Source: a virus
Length of the DNA stretch: 64,000 bases
Virus record (IMG/VR): IMGVR_UViG_3300046534_001361
Span: 1 to 64,000 of that record
Reading direction: 5' to 3' (one strand)
The translations under genes and the position numbers were made by a program. Shown one piece after another: positions 34,271 to 42,920 of the stretch. Each line of letters opens with the position of its first letter. Position 1 is the stretch's first letter. Under the pieces are notes generated by a model, which saw nothing but the letters and a program-made list of their open reading frames with translations, searched no databases and was not told the DNA's origin.

Positions 34271-34802
34271 TGTCTTCCCCCATTTGTTTAAACTCCCCCT
34301 CAGTAACCCAAGCTCGGCTAAAACCATGGTTGGTAAACAAACTGGCCAAACCGCTAATTTGCTTTAGCCTTAACAGTTCATCAGCATCCATACCGATGTG
34401 TCTTAATATCCATTGGTCGGACATGCCGGAATCGACCAGTTCGGCAACAATATCCCGCATTAAATCAATGGAGTGAGATCCCCGTGCGCGGTTGTGTCGA
34501 ATGGTCGAGGCCATTCGGTTGGCTTTGTCTTTGTCGATGACGCTAACCGGTAATAGTCCTCCTTCTCTTTCTCTGATCCGTTTACTCGTGAGCATTGTGG
34601 TGTAGCGGTGATAACCATCCACAATCTCGTAAACGTCTTCCTCTGCAATGTGATAGCACACCACCGGCATGGTATAACCGTCTTCCCAAATAGACACCTC
34701 TAGTAATTTCATTTCAGGCGGAGCCACCTTATTGGGGTTGTACGCGTTTGCGCGGATTTTTTCTAGCGGAATTCCTTGTACGTTATACACTGGACTAGGC
34801 AT
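34257..34802 (-). CDS. ibrB: IbrB-like ParB-superfamily protein
   Basis: A 181-aa protein (GAGG site places the ATG at 34802; an ATG six bases earlier is possible). Motifs: NPNKVAPPEM, IVDGYHRYTTM (the ParB/sulfiredoxin-like GxHRxx box), then TIRHNRARGSHS. IbrB-type proteins pair with IbrA-type sulfotransferase-like enzymes, as here. Likely role: nucleotide or DNA modification or a defence/regulatory function; the reaction is not known. Confidence 0.75.
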   Translation of the reverse strand: MPSPVYNVQGIPLEKIRANAYNPNKVAPPEMKLLEVSIWEDGYTMPVVCYHIAEEDVYEIVDGYHRYTTMLTSKRIREREGGLLPVSVIDKDKANRMASTIRHNRARGSHSIDLMRDIVAELVDSGMSDQWILRHIGMDADELLRLKQISGLASLFTNHGFSRAWVTEGEFKQMGEDNETR

Positions 34803-34896
34803 TTTCATTATCCTCTTTTATGGTCATTTCCCATTGACCAAACATCTTCTGGTCACTTTCTGTTGACTCGCCTTGCGTGATTTTTGTGATTTTCAT
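34795..34896 (-). CDS. 33-aa microprotein between ibrA and ibrB
   Basis: It starts after GGGGAAAG and its stop lies past the IbrB start (overlap). The peptide is acidic (MKITKITQGESTESDQKM then QWEMTIKEDN). Its position makes it a candidate partner or coupling peptide of the IbrAB pair. Confidence 0.4.
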   Translation of the reverse strand: MKITKITQGESTESDQKMFGQWEMTIKEDNENA

Positions 34897-34905
34897 TGCT
34901 TTCCC

Positions 34906-36216
34906 CTACAGCGACTTGTATTTCGCAATCGCAGCTTTTCGCTTTTCGCTTTCAACTTTTGTTTGACTGAATCCCATAAATTTACACAAATGGTCATTTT
35001 TTAATATACAGATGGCCATGCGCTTATATGATGGGACTGATTGAAACTCTTTCACATCGGGTTCATCCGGATAAGCATTAAACGTGACCAGCTTTTTGTC
35101 GGAGTTGTAATTGCTTTTGCCACCCACCACACACTCAATGCCTATCCCGTGCAACTCGGTAATGGTTTCTTCTGACAATACGCCACCGCGCTCCCGCCAA
35201 AACTTGATAGAGGTGGCGAACTTTTCTCGATAGGTCGCTGCTGTTTCGTCCGGCAAGGTCTTTAGCAGAAACTCAACATAAGATTGCCAAGTATGCCCTT
35301 TTGGCAGTTTTATTTTTTTCCATCCGGTGGCGCTGGTACCGCCATAGATGGCGCAAAAATTAGCGCCATGAACCCGCCCTATCATACTGGCCCAAATGCC
35401 CGGTTCTAACACGCGATACAGTTTAAGGCTATTGATCGCCCAATCGTTGAAGGGGCTGGCGACCCGCATTTCATGCACTGACAACCCGGCATAATGAAAC
35501 AAATCATAGAGATTATTGTAGTCAAATTCGAATTTGGCATTGGCCGTCCACACATCTTCCGCAGTCCAATCATAAACGGGGTAGCCGGTATACACGTCCT
35601 TGATAATTTTGGTAGTCCAAGGCTTATCGTTAAAACAACTCTTTTTGGCTACAATCGCCCGGTATCGGTTGAGGCTTTCTTGCGTTCGTATTCCAACCAG
35701 CCCAATCGTTTTACCTTTTTTGCCGCCAACATGCCGGTGATACCAACCTCCAAACTGCCGATATACGTCCTCTTGAAGCATGCCGTATTTGTAAAAATCG
35801 AATTGATGATTGTCGATGTTGATCACACACTCATCTGTTGGCATATCTCGCACCCAAATGTCCTTTTTGGCACATTCCCACGGCAGCCAGTACTGCTCAA
35901 ACATTGATGTCGCGGTTTTGCAAGCCATGGGGAGGCACACCCAATAAGGGGTGATTAAATCCAGATTATCACGCAGGGTACGCTCAACATACTCTGTGGT
36001 GGCCGAGTACTGGGCCTCAAAATCTTGGTGGAACACCCCAATTTTTTTGGTGATATTGTTTTCTCGCATGTACTGGAGTGTAGTCTCCAGTAAAATCCCA
36101 CTGTCTTTACCACCAGAAAATGACAGGTAAATATTGTCAAAGTGCTCAAAGATGTACTTTAGCCGCTGCTGAGTGGCTCGGTAAACGTCAATACTTAACC
36201 TTATGTCAGTTCGCAT
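34906..36216 (-). CDS. ibrA: IbrA-like PAPS-reductase-family protein (DUF3440)
   Basis: A 436-aa protein with the PP-loop LSFSGGKDSGIL (about 31-42), IGVFHQDFEAQYS, and the DUF3440 string GWYHRHVGGKKGK then LVGIRTQESLNRYR. The C-terminal part is YDWTAEDVWTA and GTSATGWKKIKLP. PAPS-reductase-type enzymes activate a sulfur or phosphate group at the PP-loop. Some members sit in DNA-modification systems. The substrate here is unknown. It overlaps the SNF2-type gene by one base. Confidence 0.8.
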   Translation of the reverse strand: MRTDIRLSIDVYRATQQRLKYIFEHFDNIYLSFSGGKDSGILLETTLQYMRENNITKKIGVFHQDFEAQYSATTEYVERTLRDNLDLITPYWVCLPMACKTATSMFEQYWLPWECAKKDIWVRDMPTDECVINIDNHQFDFYKYGMLQEDVYRQFGGWYHRHVGGKKGKTIGLVGIRTQESLNRYRAIVAKKSCFNDKPWTTKIIKDVYTGYPVYDWTAEDVWTANAKFEFDYNNLYDLFHYAGLSVHEMRVASPFNDWAINSLKLYRVLEPGIWASMIGRVHGANFCAIYGGTSATGWKKIKLPKGHTWQSYVEFLLKTLPDETAATYREKFATSIKFWRERGGVLSEETITELHGIGIECVVGGKSNYNSDKKLVTFNAYPDEPDVKEFQSVPSYKRMAICILKNDHLCKFMGFSQTKVESEKRKAAIAKYKSL

Positions 36217-37637
36217 TATAATGATCCTATTAAGTTTTTTAACTGGCCCTTACCCATGTCTTTGACAGCATCAATCTCGCTGCGAAAGACGCCTAGTGCA
36301 TCGGCTTTCATACCAATGGCTGACCGTATTCTGTCTTCTATGCCACAATTAACCCAAATATCAAAATAGCTTACCGGCAACGTTTGACCAATCCGATGTA
36401 AACGGTCCTCGGCCTGTATCCGTTCACTATATTTAAACGTATTGGTGTAAAACAAGGCGTGGTGAGATTCAACCAACGTCAGTCCATAGCCGCCACAACT
36501 GGCCGTGGCAACAAATACCCCGCCCAGTCGGCGCCACCGAGCCAAGCTATCTGCCCTTTGCGCCTCGTTCATATCGCCGTAATACTTACTGATATTGATA
36601 TCTGGCAGTTCTTTTTCTAAGCAAGATTGAACCGATGCCACCGAACGGCGATATTTTACCCAAACCACTACATGCTTACCTTGCAATTGTCCAAGATGCC
36701 GGATAAGTTCCCTATTCTTCAAGGTGTCGATGGCTTCTCCGGCACCCGGGTTGTTTGCGGGGATCACCCCATTAACCACAGATTGTAACGCTGAAAACAG
36801 CCGAAAGATGGCCCCGCCCATATCATCAAAGTCTAAATCTTGCGCTTCCTCTTCAAACGCCTTCTTGGCATCTTGGTAATAGGCTTGTTGTTCGCCAGTC
36901 ATTTCAACCAAGGCGTAGTTCGTCGTTTTGGTCGGCAAGGTCAAGCACTCTTCTTTGGTGACCTGATAAACGTAGGGCGCAATTTTAGCCCCCAGCCAAT
37001 CAGTGTGGTACCGCTCTTTGATCATCCCCTTAAAGTGCTCACTGTATTCCAGGTGCTTGCGTCTAAAGGCGTACCACGATGTATAACCTAAAATTTTGGT
37101 GCTCAGAAAGGTGATTTGTGTATATAGGTCTTCAATACCTTGACTGATAGGGGTGCCATTCAATACCAGGCGATACCGCGCCCGACCACCCAGCAAGATC
37201 AGGCGTTGTGATCGGTTTGAACGATGCCCCTTTATAAATGAACTTTCATCAACAACCAACATGGTTTTGTCATCGATAAGCCTGTCCATGGCCATAACCA
37301 CCCGATCACTACTACCCAGACTCTCCAGTCCCACAATATGCCAAAACTTGTTAGGCAGATTATGGGAGGCCGTCTTGTTGTTGAACACATTAACATCACC
37401 CGGTATGCAAGATGTGTGTTGCATGATTTGATCGTGCGTGTTTAGCTTTAACGACACAGGACAACACCAAACCACCTTGCTGATCTTTTGTCTTCTCAAA
37501 AAGGCGAGCATAATAACCACTAGGCTTTTACCCGTGCCCATGTCCATAAACAAACCGCCAACCCTCAACTTCATCATTTTCATAAATGCGGTGTCTTGAT
37601 GGGTTAGCGGTGTCGTGGTGATGGCCCAATCAGTCAT
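36216..37637 (-). CDS. SNF2-family DNA-dependent ATPase
   Basis: A 473-aa helicase-like protein with Walker A MGTGKSLVV (about 33-41), Walker B VVDESS, motif III NGTPI, and C-terminal motif V/VI ending AEDRLHRIGQ. It has the SNF2 core without extra domains. The operon pairs it with IbrA/IbrB-like enzymes and a zinc-ribbon protein, so it may move along or scan DNA as part of that module. Confidence 0.8.
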   Translation of the reverse strand: MTDWAITTTPLTHQDTAFMKMMKLRVGGLFMDMGTGKSLVVIMLAFLRRQKISKVVWCCPVSLKLNTHDQIMQHTSCIPGDVNVFNNKTASHNLPNKFWHIVGLESLGSSDRVVMAMDRLIDDKTMLVVDESSFIKGHRSNRSQRLILLGGRARYRLVLNGTPISQGIEDLYTQITFLSTKILGYTSWYAFRRKHLEYSEHFKGMIKERYHTDWLGAKIAPYVYQVTKEECLTLPTKTTNYALVEMTGEQQAYYQDAKKAFEEEAQDLDFDDMGGAIFRLFSALQSVVNGVIPANNPGAGEAIDTLKNRELIRHLGQLQGKHVVVWVKYRRSVASVQSCLEKELPDINISKYYGDMNEAQRADSLARWRRLGGVFVATASCGGYGLTLVESHHALFYTNTFKYSERIQAEDRLHRIGQTLPVSYFDIWVNCGIEDRIRSAIGMKADALGVFRSEIDAVKDMGKGQLKNLIGSL

Positions 37638-38784
37638 CTAACAAGCTCTTATCAATGCCTATATTTTCCAAGACTGGTTCAACCGATTCAATATCAATTC
37701 CTTCTGAGACTGGTAATGCCCGTTTGAGCAATTGGCTTTCATGTGCTTCTTTTGTTGACTTTATAAGAGCTTTGGCCCCAGGAGAAACATGCAACAAATG
37801 ACGGCTGATCATATCCTCGATGATGTCCACATACTTGCACGGAAGCAACCATTTTTTGTGCTCATAATGACCGCGCTTATCTGCATCATTAAGAACTCGA
37901 AGTTCATTAAACAATGAATGATTATCATCAAACCAATGTACCGCGAATTTGCCACCTTGATTTACCACCCAACGCGGATATCGAGGTTTAAACTCTCCTG
38001 CCAATGCTTTTTCTTTTACCTCAACATCTAGACACTTAACAATAATGTTTTTGGCCAGTATGTGGTTAACCACTTCGGCGGCTCTATCCAATAGAGCCCC
38101 ATCAATCACACTGCATTCGAGTACCCACAACTTTCCATTCCAACGGAAAAACAATTGATGCATAATTTCGGTTAAAGTTGTGAATCGATTTGGAAAATGA
38201 ACCAAAACGTGGTTGAACCTAGCATCTACAATAACCTCGGCAATTTCTGGACTAGCAGGTTCTTTTGGGCGTACGGTAGCCTCTTCAAGAACTTTTACTG
38301 CTTCAGGTTTACTATCTGACAGTTTGCGAACTGTCAGTGGGAGGGTTTTTTTAAACAGAGATTCAGCATTAAGATCACGATTATCAATCCACTGTCGAAC
38401 ATCAGTTTCTACTTGAAGTAGTGTGACAAAACAGTCAAAAGCGTCGAGCTGATTTTCTCCCTCAAGTTCGCAGCTTTCAAATAACACCGCTTGATTTTGT
38501 TCAAACCAATCAAACGAATATGTGATGATTCGCTTGTGACGGATAACAATTGCCCAGTCAATCTGTTTATCCGACCCAACCAGTTCAGGCAAGCCATGCT
38601 CAAGGCTAAAAGCGATTGCCTCATCTCTTTCTTGTTTTTTCTTTTTTTCTTCACACAACTCACAGATTTTCCCATTTTGCGAGTGCCAGTCGGCACGTCT
38701 TTGTGATTCTTTTGAGTTGCACCCGGAAAACTGCATTTTGATGTCGGTTCCGCATGATACACATCCGCAGTACGCTCTTGCCAT
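37630..38784 (-). CDS. Zinc-ribbon SNF2-associated protein, unknown
   Basis: A 384-aa protein whose N-terminus has CGCVSCGTD and CELCEEKKKK, a four-Cys ribbon. The central FFRWNGKLWVLE string and helical C-terminal part are unassigned. It starts the leftward operon 38784-33893 and overlaps the SNF2 gene by 8 bp. Likely a DNA-binding partner of the ATPase; this is inference. Confidence 0.6.
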   Translation of the reverse strand: MARAYCGCVSCGTDIKMQFSGCNSKESQRRADWHSQNGKICELCEEKKKKQERDEAIAFSLEHGLPELVGSDKQIDWAIVIRHKRIITYSFDWFEQNQAVLFESCELEGENQLDAFDCFVTLLQVETDVRQWIDNRDLNAESLFKKTLPLTVRKLSDSKPEAVKVLEEATVRPKEPASPEIAEVIVDARFNHVLVHFPNRFTTLTEIMHQLFFRWNGKLWVLECSVIDGALLDRAAEVVNHILAKNIIVKCLDVEVKEKALAGEFKPRYPRWVVNQGGKFAVHWFDDNHSLFNELRVLNDADKRGHYEHKKWLLPCKYVDIIEDMISRHLLHVSPGAKALIKSTKEAHESQLLKRALPVSEGIDIESVEPVLENIGIDKSLLDD

Positions 38785-39075
38785 TTTATTTCTCCAGTTA
38801 TTCCTGGTCCCGCCAGGTCGGTTACTATAGGTTAATTATACTTAACTAAATTTGTTTTGTATATACATATCGACGGTTTGTTTTTGAGTTTCATTTACGG
38901 TTTAGGTTAGGCGGCGAACCGCCCCGGTTGATGTAGCTACACTATATCAGTTTAAATCTACGTGCAAGCTATATTTTACGTTTACTAATTTAAATTACGT
39001 GCGAGTATTTATTTACATGCATCATTAGTAGTGGCATGATAACCGTAGTTTTTTAATCACTGAGTATTTATTTAA
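38785..39075. promoter_or_regulatory. Divergent control region with ACGTG repeats
   Basis: Leftward promoter: TATACA, 17 bp, TATAAT before the zinc-ribbon gene, with a CCTGG/CCAGG hairpin in the 5' leader (38801-38815). Rightward promoter: TTTACA (39012), 17 bp, CATGAT (39035), before the HTH gene. TTACGTG-type strings at 38958, 38975 and 38995, and again at 39292 and 39323, may be operator sites. Confidence 0.55.
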
Positions 39076-39285
39076 ATGAATTCCCTACAATTAGCATTAT
39101 TTTTTTCAACATTTAAAACAAAACCCGAGCTACAAGCTGCTATTAGGAGCTTTTTAACGGATAACTCGCAGAGTATGTATTCTGCTGAGCAAAAGTACGA
39201 GGTGAGCCGGGGGAGCCTGGCACGGGCTTTAGAGCGGGTGGATAAATATCATCAGTTTACGTTAGAAATGGCAAAACTGGAATAA
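39076..39285 (+). CDS. Small HTH regulator, TrfB/KorA-like
   Basis: A 69-aa protein with a helical N-terminus and the segment YSAEQKYEVSRGSLARALERV, which has the spacing of a KorA/TrfB-type helix-turn-helix. It lies divergent from the IbrAB-SNF2 operon, with repeated TTACGTG strings on both sides, fitting an autoregulator of that region. No close family confirmed. Confidence 0.55.
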   Translation: MNSLQLALFFSTFKTKPELQAAIRSFLTDNSQSMYSAEQKYEVSRGSLARALERVDKYHQFTLEMAKLE

Positions 39286-39309
39286 ATCAAATTACACGTA
39301 AAATACCGC

Positions 39310-39337
39310 TTGCAAGTTTATTTTTACGTGTTATAGT
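39310..39337 (+). promoter_or_regulatory. Promoter before the 119-aa gene
   Basis: TTGCAA (39310), 16 bp ending ACGTGT, TATAGT (39332). The spacer carries one of the TTTACGTG sites. Confidence 0.5.
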
Positions 39338-39374
39338 TACCCCATCGAAGCGAAACAAAGCAAAGGAAGTTACT

Positions 39375-39734
39375 ATGAATTTATCAATCCAGGGCCTTAA
39401 CGACTTATTAGACGGTAGTCAGTACCAGGCAGTAGGTATCAGAGCAATGACAGGCGGGTTTGTAGTTAACCCAGGGGATGAAATCAATGACAGTTTTGTA
39501 TGGGTTGATGGTGAATGCACTGACGAGACCTTGGAGGGTGCTAGCGCACTTAATTTAGAGTTTGACGGTTGGGAAGTGCAATCGGACCGATTTAATGAAA
39601 TGCTTTTACAGTCAAAATCATACGGCCACGAAAATCAGTTAGTCGTTGTTGGCTGTTGCGGTAATGACCACTACGAGGGAAATGATATGAATGAAGTGGT
39701 TTTGCCAAACGCTGTATGCATTGCAATAATTTAA
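39375..39734 (+). CDS. Hypothetical acidic protein, 119 aa
   Basis: An acidic, beta-rich protein (GIRAMTGGFVVNPGDEIND, then GDEINDSFVWVDG). No motif recognised. It is preceded by an AAGGAAGTT ribosome site and the ACGTG-controlled promoter. Confidence 0.5.
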   Translation: MNLSIQGLNDLLDGSQYQAVGIRAMTGGFVVNPGDEINDSFVWVDGECTDETLEGASALNLEFDGWEVQSDRFNEMLLQSKSYGHENQLVVVGCCGNDHYEGNDMNEVVLPNAVCIAII

Positions 39735-39820
39735 CCTCATTGAAACAAAGCAAATTAAGGTATTGTCATGGTGAACGTGTTAAATGCCCACATTGCGGCG
39801 TAATGACAGAGGTTTGGTAA
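39716..39820 (+). CDS. Possible 34-aa zinc-ribbon peptide
   Basis: A short frame overlapping the end of the 119-aa gene encodes MHCNNLTSLKQ then YCHGERVKCPHCG, with four Cys (3, 17, 25, 28) as in Com-type zinc peptides. There is no clear ribosome site, so coupling or false signal are both possible. Confidence 0.3.
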   Translation: MHCNNLTSLKQSKLRYCHGERVKCPHCGVMTEVW

Positions 39821-39867
39821 CTCGTTAGATAGGCCGTGATTGTTATTTAACTGGCTACTACCGACAA

Positions 39868-39885
39868 AGCCCGCAAGCGCGGGCT
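39868..39885. terminator. Hairpin between converging genes
   Basis: AGCCCGC, AAGC loop, GCGGGCT, followed by TTTGT on the minus strand. It separates the plus-strand acidic gene from the leftward sponge gene. Confidence 0.55.
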
Positions 39886-39919
39886 GATAAAGTCAGGGGG
39901 AGATTCAGCCCCGGTCTGT

Positions 39920-40144
39920 TTAAAACGTGGTCGGTTGCGCGACACCGCGAATCGCCCACATAAAGCCCTGTTGCAGATTGGTTCTACCCAGGGCCACCGC
40001 GCGTTTATCCGTCGAGGCATCAGATTCGAGCGCCGCGATAAATTCGCCGACTTGTTCAGCCAATGCTTTACCCTGATTCATTAAATCAATCTCGCGCTGC
40101 GAAAGGTCGCGGTACCCTTTTATTTTCTGGTGTTGATTGTCCAT
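39920..40144 (-). CDS. Acb2/Tad1-type nucleotide sponge (anti-CBASS/anti-Thoeris)
   Basis: A 74-aa helical protein that matches the Acb2/Tad1 hairpin family throughout: HQKIKGYRDLSQREIDLMN at the start, a middle helix, then TNLQQGFMWAIRGVAQP at the end. Such proteins bind cyclic di- or trinucleotides or related signals and block CBASS or Thoeris defence. Recognition is by sequence pattern; ligand choice cannot be told from the sequence. Confidence 0.8.
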   Translation of the reverse strand: MDNQHQKIKGYRDLSQREIDLMNQGKALAEQVGEFIAALESDASTDKRAVALGRTNLQQGFMWAIRGVAQPTTF

Positions 40145-40225
40145 TTTAAATTCTCGCTCTTTTTTATATTATTGAGTTACTACATTAAGTTTTGTCGCCA
40201 CAAGTACAGTGCCGATGAATTCATA

Positions 40226-40702
40226 TTAACACAAATTATTGATTATTGTTTCGGCCTGCCCTTTATTAGCCATTAATACACTATCACCGTTGAGGTATAC
40301 AGCCTGGAAACCTCGGCTTTCGTAATATCGCTGTAGATTAAAACCCTTTAGTTGAGGTTCTGCTGTTAGAGCCACGAGTATGTCTACTTTTGTAACATCT
40401 AATGTCTGACTCTCAAAATTCGACATCAAAACCTTACCGTATCCCTGCCCTCGCCATATACGCTTAACGTATAGCTCAGCTAACAAACCCACCGTACCAT
40501 ATTTATCGCGTAAAATCGAGATCAGCGCATTGATGTAGCCGGATTTGTCAGGCAATGAAAGTATTAATTCGCCTTTCATCCATTTATAGCTCTCATCGTC
40601 GCTAGCTATGACTGTTCTGACTCGACCGTGATCACTCTCAGTTAGACATACGTGATCACGAGTCCACATTCCATCCGGCCAATTGCTACCGTTGACTATC
40701 AT
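40226..40702 (-). CDS. GNAT-family acetyltransferase
   Basis: A 158-aa protein with the acetyl-CoA motif VKRIWRGQGYGKVLM and a C-terminal YYESRGFQAVYL, typical of GNATs. Unrelated in detail to the GNAT at 31316. The target is unknown. It lies next to the sponge gene, in the defence/accessory zone. Confidence 0.7.
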   Translation of the reverse strand: MIVNGSNWPDGMWTRDHVCLTESDHGRVRTVIASDDESYKWMKGELILSLPDKSGYINALISILRDKYGTVGLLAELYVKRIWRGQGYGKVLMSNFESQTLDVTKVDILVALTAEPQLKGFNLQRYYESRGFQAVYLNGDSVLMANKGQAETIINNLC

Positions 40703-40764
40703 ATTAATCGGCCTGTTTAATCTAATTTCCCCTGGTTATGTATTGATTGTTAATCCAACCTTTG

Positions 40765-41202
40765 TTATCCGATTGGGTTTAATACTGGCCGGATAACAAC
40801 GGTTGTGTGTTCGGCGTGCGAAGCGCTTGGTTTAGTCGACACGTTAATATCTCCACCCCAAACAATAATGCACTCGGGCGTTGTAAAAATTTTGGGTTGG
40901 TGTTTAAACGCATCTAGCTGCCACTCATCAAGATTATGTGTGATTATATCCCTGGCCTCGTCAACAGAGTGCGCAAGGGCTGACACTGTGCTAGGGCCAT
41001 ACTCTATAGCCGCGTTGTCCCAGACGTATAGTTTTAGTTGTTCGTTTAATTTTTTAAACACAGCTTCATTGTTGAGATCTTGATCTTCATAATATGTATC
41101 AACTATATCACGGGTTTCGCTATACTCACACAACGGGCTTTGATTATGAATACGCTTATACATACGCTTTGTCGTTATGTGTTGATGAGTCGGGTTTTTC
41201 AT
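40765..41202 (-). CDS. Hypothetical protein, 145 aa
   Basis: A basic N-terminus (HQHITTKRMYKRIHNQ) and an acidic remainder. No family recognised. It follows three microprotein genes in the same leftward unit. Confidence 0.45.
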   Translation of the reverse strand: MKNPTHQHITTKRMYKRIHNQSPLCEYSETRDIVDTYYEDQDLNNEAVFKKLNEQLKLYVWDNAAIEYGPSTVSALAHSVDEARDIITHNLDEWQLDAFKHQPKIFTTPECIIVWGGDINVSTKPSASHAEHTTVVIRPVLNPIG

Positions 41203-41237
41203 TTTACATTACCTTTGATTTGTGTTGATTGTGGATT

Positions 41238-41351
41238 CTATCGCACGAAGAATCCTGATAGAAAACGTACACCGCGTTGGGTTACGTATATGTGGTCTAC
41301 AACTCGTTGGTTGCGCATTCGACGTGCGCCGCGCTTTGTTTTAATTTTCAT
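41238..41351 (-). CDS. 37-aa Arg-rich microprotein
   Basis: Begins MKIKTKRGARRMRNQR. It lies four bases after the stop of the 58-aa TM protein in a TGGAACTAAACCATG junction, the same junction form as between the 47-aa and 58-aa genes. A nucleic-acid-binding charge; function unknown. Similar start to the peptide at 33070. Confidence 0.45.
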   Translation of the reverse strand: MKIKTKRGARRMRNQRVVDHIYVTQRGVRFLSGFFVR

Positions 41352-41354
41352 GGT

Positions 41355-41531
41355 TTAGTTCCAGTAGGTTACTGTAGATAGGTTGGCCCAAATCCACACT
41401 GTTAAAATCAAACATGCAATAGACGTTATTTTTACCGATTTCCTTACATTGTCCCCTAGCAAGAATCCAATAGACATTAATATAATTATCACCGATAGCA
41501 GAGTGTTAACACATAATATAAAATGAATCAT
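41355..41531 (-). CDS. 58-aa two-TM protein
   Basis: Hydrophobic helices at about 4-25 and 37-50 with a short basic loop (NVRKSVK) between them. It lies between the zinc peptide and the Arg-rich peptide in a microprotein operon. Holin- or antiholin-like topology is possible but not shown. Confidence 0.45.
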   Translation of the reverse strand: MIHFILCVNTLLSVIIILMSIGFLLGDNVRKSVKITSIACLILTVWIWANLSTVTYWN

Positions 41532-41534
41532 GGT

Positions 41535-41678
41535 TTAGCTCCACTTGCCCGTTTTACGTAGATAGGTGTTACACCGCTTACACAACCGCCATACTTGGTT
41601 ACGATGGCCGCCAATGCCCCGCTTGACCGTTGCAGTTTGACCACATCCACAACGGAATCGTTTTACTTGTTCCTTCAT
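41535..41678 (-). CDS. 47-aa zinc-ribbon-like peptide
   Basis: Cys at RFRCGCGQT and RLCKRCNTY give a CxC...CxxC arrangement. AGGAT ribosome site. It is the first of three consecutive microprotein genes with nearly identical junctions. Confidence 0.5.
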   Translation of the reverse strand: MKEQVKRFRCGCGQTATVKRGIGGHRNQVWRLCKRCNTYLRKTGKWS

Positions 41679-41716
41679 AATTTTTTATCCTGCGGGGCTA
41701 CTGCCCCGGTCTGTGT

Positions 41717-41980
41717 TTAAATTGGTTCACAAAACGATTTTCGGGCTTTGTCACATCTTGTTAATTGTGGCCCTAGTTGTTTTTGCACTGCATCAAACAA
41801 ACCAGGGACAGCTTGCGCGTGAGGCTCTAAATAATGTCGACCCAACTGGGCGTAAAAACCCCTTAAGTAAGCTTCTGGACCATATGTGAACATTGCCATC
41901 AACGCTCGCGCCTCTTTTTCCGGCAATTCAAAATGCAGTGTTGCCTCAAGTGTTGCTTGGTTTGTTACTTTCATTTTCAT
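41717..41980 (-). CDS. Hypothetical protein, 87 aa
   Basis: I take the ATG at 41980 or 41974 (GGA site), since the longer 109-aa reading starts far from a ribosome site. A helical protein (LPEKEARALMAMF). A GGGGCAGTAGCCCC-type hairpin follows. No family recognised. Confidence 0.45.
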   Translation of the reverse strand: MKMKVTNQATLEATLHFELPEKEARALMAMFTYGPEAYLRGFYAQLGRHYLEPHAQAVPGLFDAVQKQLGPQLTRCDKARKSFCEPI

Positions 41981-42046
41981 TCCAGCGGGGCCAATACCCC
42001 GGTTTGTTAAATAATTGACTCGTCTTTTACTCTGGTACGATTCCAA

Positions 42047-42323
42047 TTTTTTTTACAGCATTGCAACTGACTCTAGATGTATAGCAGGCTCCGATATTTA
42101 AAAGCGCCCTCACCATTTCTAGCTGGCTGCGTCGGATTTAAGCTAACTTTCCTATTTAAATTCCGTGGCTTTGTCGTTAAGCACTCGTAAAGCCAGTTAC
42201 AATATTGTTGGCCGTGTTCTGGCCTATTTCGGTTAGCTCCTTGCTATCACCGACTAGCATCCCACCATTATCTCCATTGCCAGTTATGCCCGTTAACGTT
42301 AGGCTCCGCCATTTTTACCTATT
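42047..42323. other. Gap with only marginal small frames
   Basis: About 280 bp with no gene I can support. Two weak minus-strand frames exist (42027-42116 and a 27-codon frame ending near 42190), neither with a convincing ribosome site. The upstream segment could be the remains of a decayed gene. Confidence 0.4.
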
Positions 42324-42920
42324 TTAAACCGGTGACGCGTTATCTTGGTGTTCGTCATCAGCTACAATTTCACCGCTAACCAGATCATAACTATGAATCG
42401 TACCAATCTCGCCGAAATCCGGTGTAACACCATGAGTTTTACACCAGGTTGCTATTAAGTTATGCAAACCATTGGTTAGCTCGTCTTCGGCTTCGATTGA
42501 TACATCCAAGTAGTCCTCTGCGCAATCACCCCCTATATCCTCTGCCTGACACTGCATATCCTCCAATATTACGTGAGCGTTGGGAAAAAATTTATGGTTT
42601 TCAACCGTTATTACCTGACAAATAAACACGGTTTGTTGATCATCGGCATTAGTGCGAGCGTCGGCCAATGCCGATTCTACCGAGTCAAACAAACCGTTAT
42701 CAAATCGATAATTGTCCCAACTGTAACTAAAATTACATTTATTAATCAGTTTTACCATGTTAGCCTCTGGGTGGTATTTATTATGAACAGCCTGGATTTG
42801 TTCAAATAGTTTGTGACTGTCAGGGTAGTTGCCAGGTGAATTTCCTTTAGCCGGCCTAGCCTGTTCTATGATGCGTTGGTATTTTCTTAATTCATCAGTC
42901 TCTTTGCTCGATATGCTCAT
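42324..42920 (-). CDS. Hypothetical protein, 198 aa
   Basis: An acidic soluble protein with three helices (LRKYQRIIEQARPAK, LFEQIQAVHNKYHP) and a C-terminal IGTIHSYDLVSGEIV segment. It starts at the stop of the holin gene. Function unknown; it may be a holin partner by position only. Confidence 0.5.
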   Translation of the reverse strand: MSISSKETDELRKYQRIIEQARPAKGNSPGNYPDSHKLFEQIQAVHNKYHPEANMVKLINKCNFSYSWDNYRFDNGLFDSVESALADARTNADDQQTVFICQVITVENHKFFPNAHVILEDMQCQAEDIGGDCAEDYLDVSIEAEDELTNGLHNLIATWCKTHGVTPDFGEIGTIHSYDLVSGEIVADDEHQDNASPV

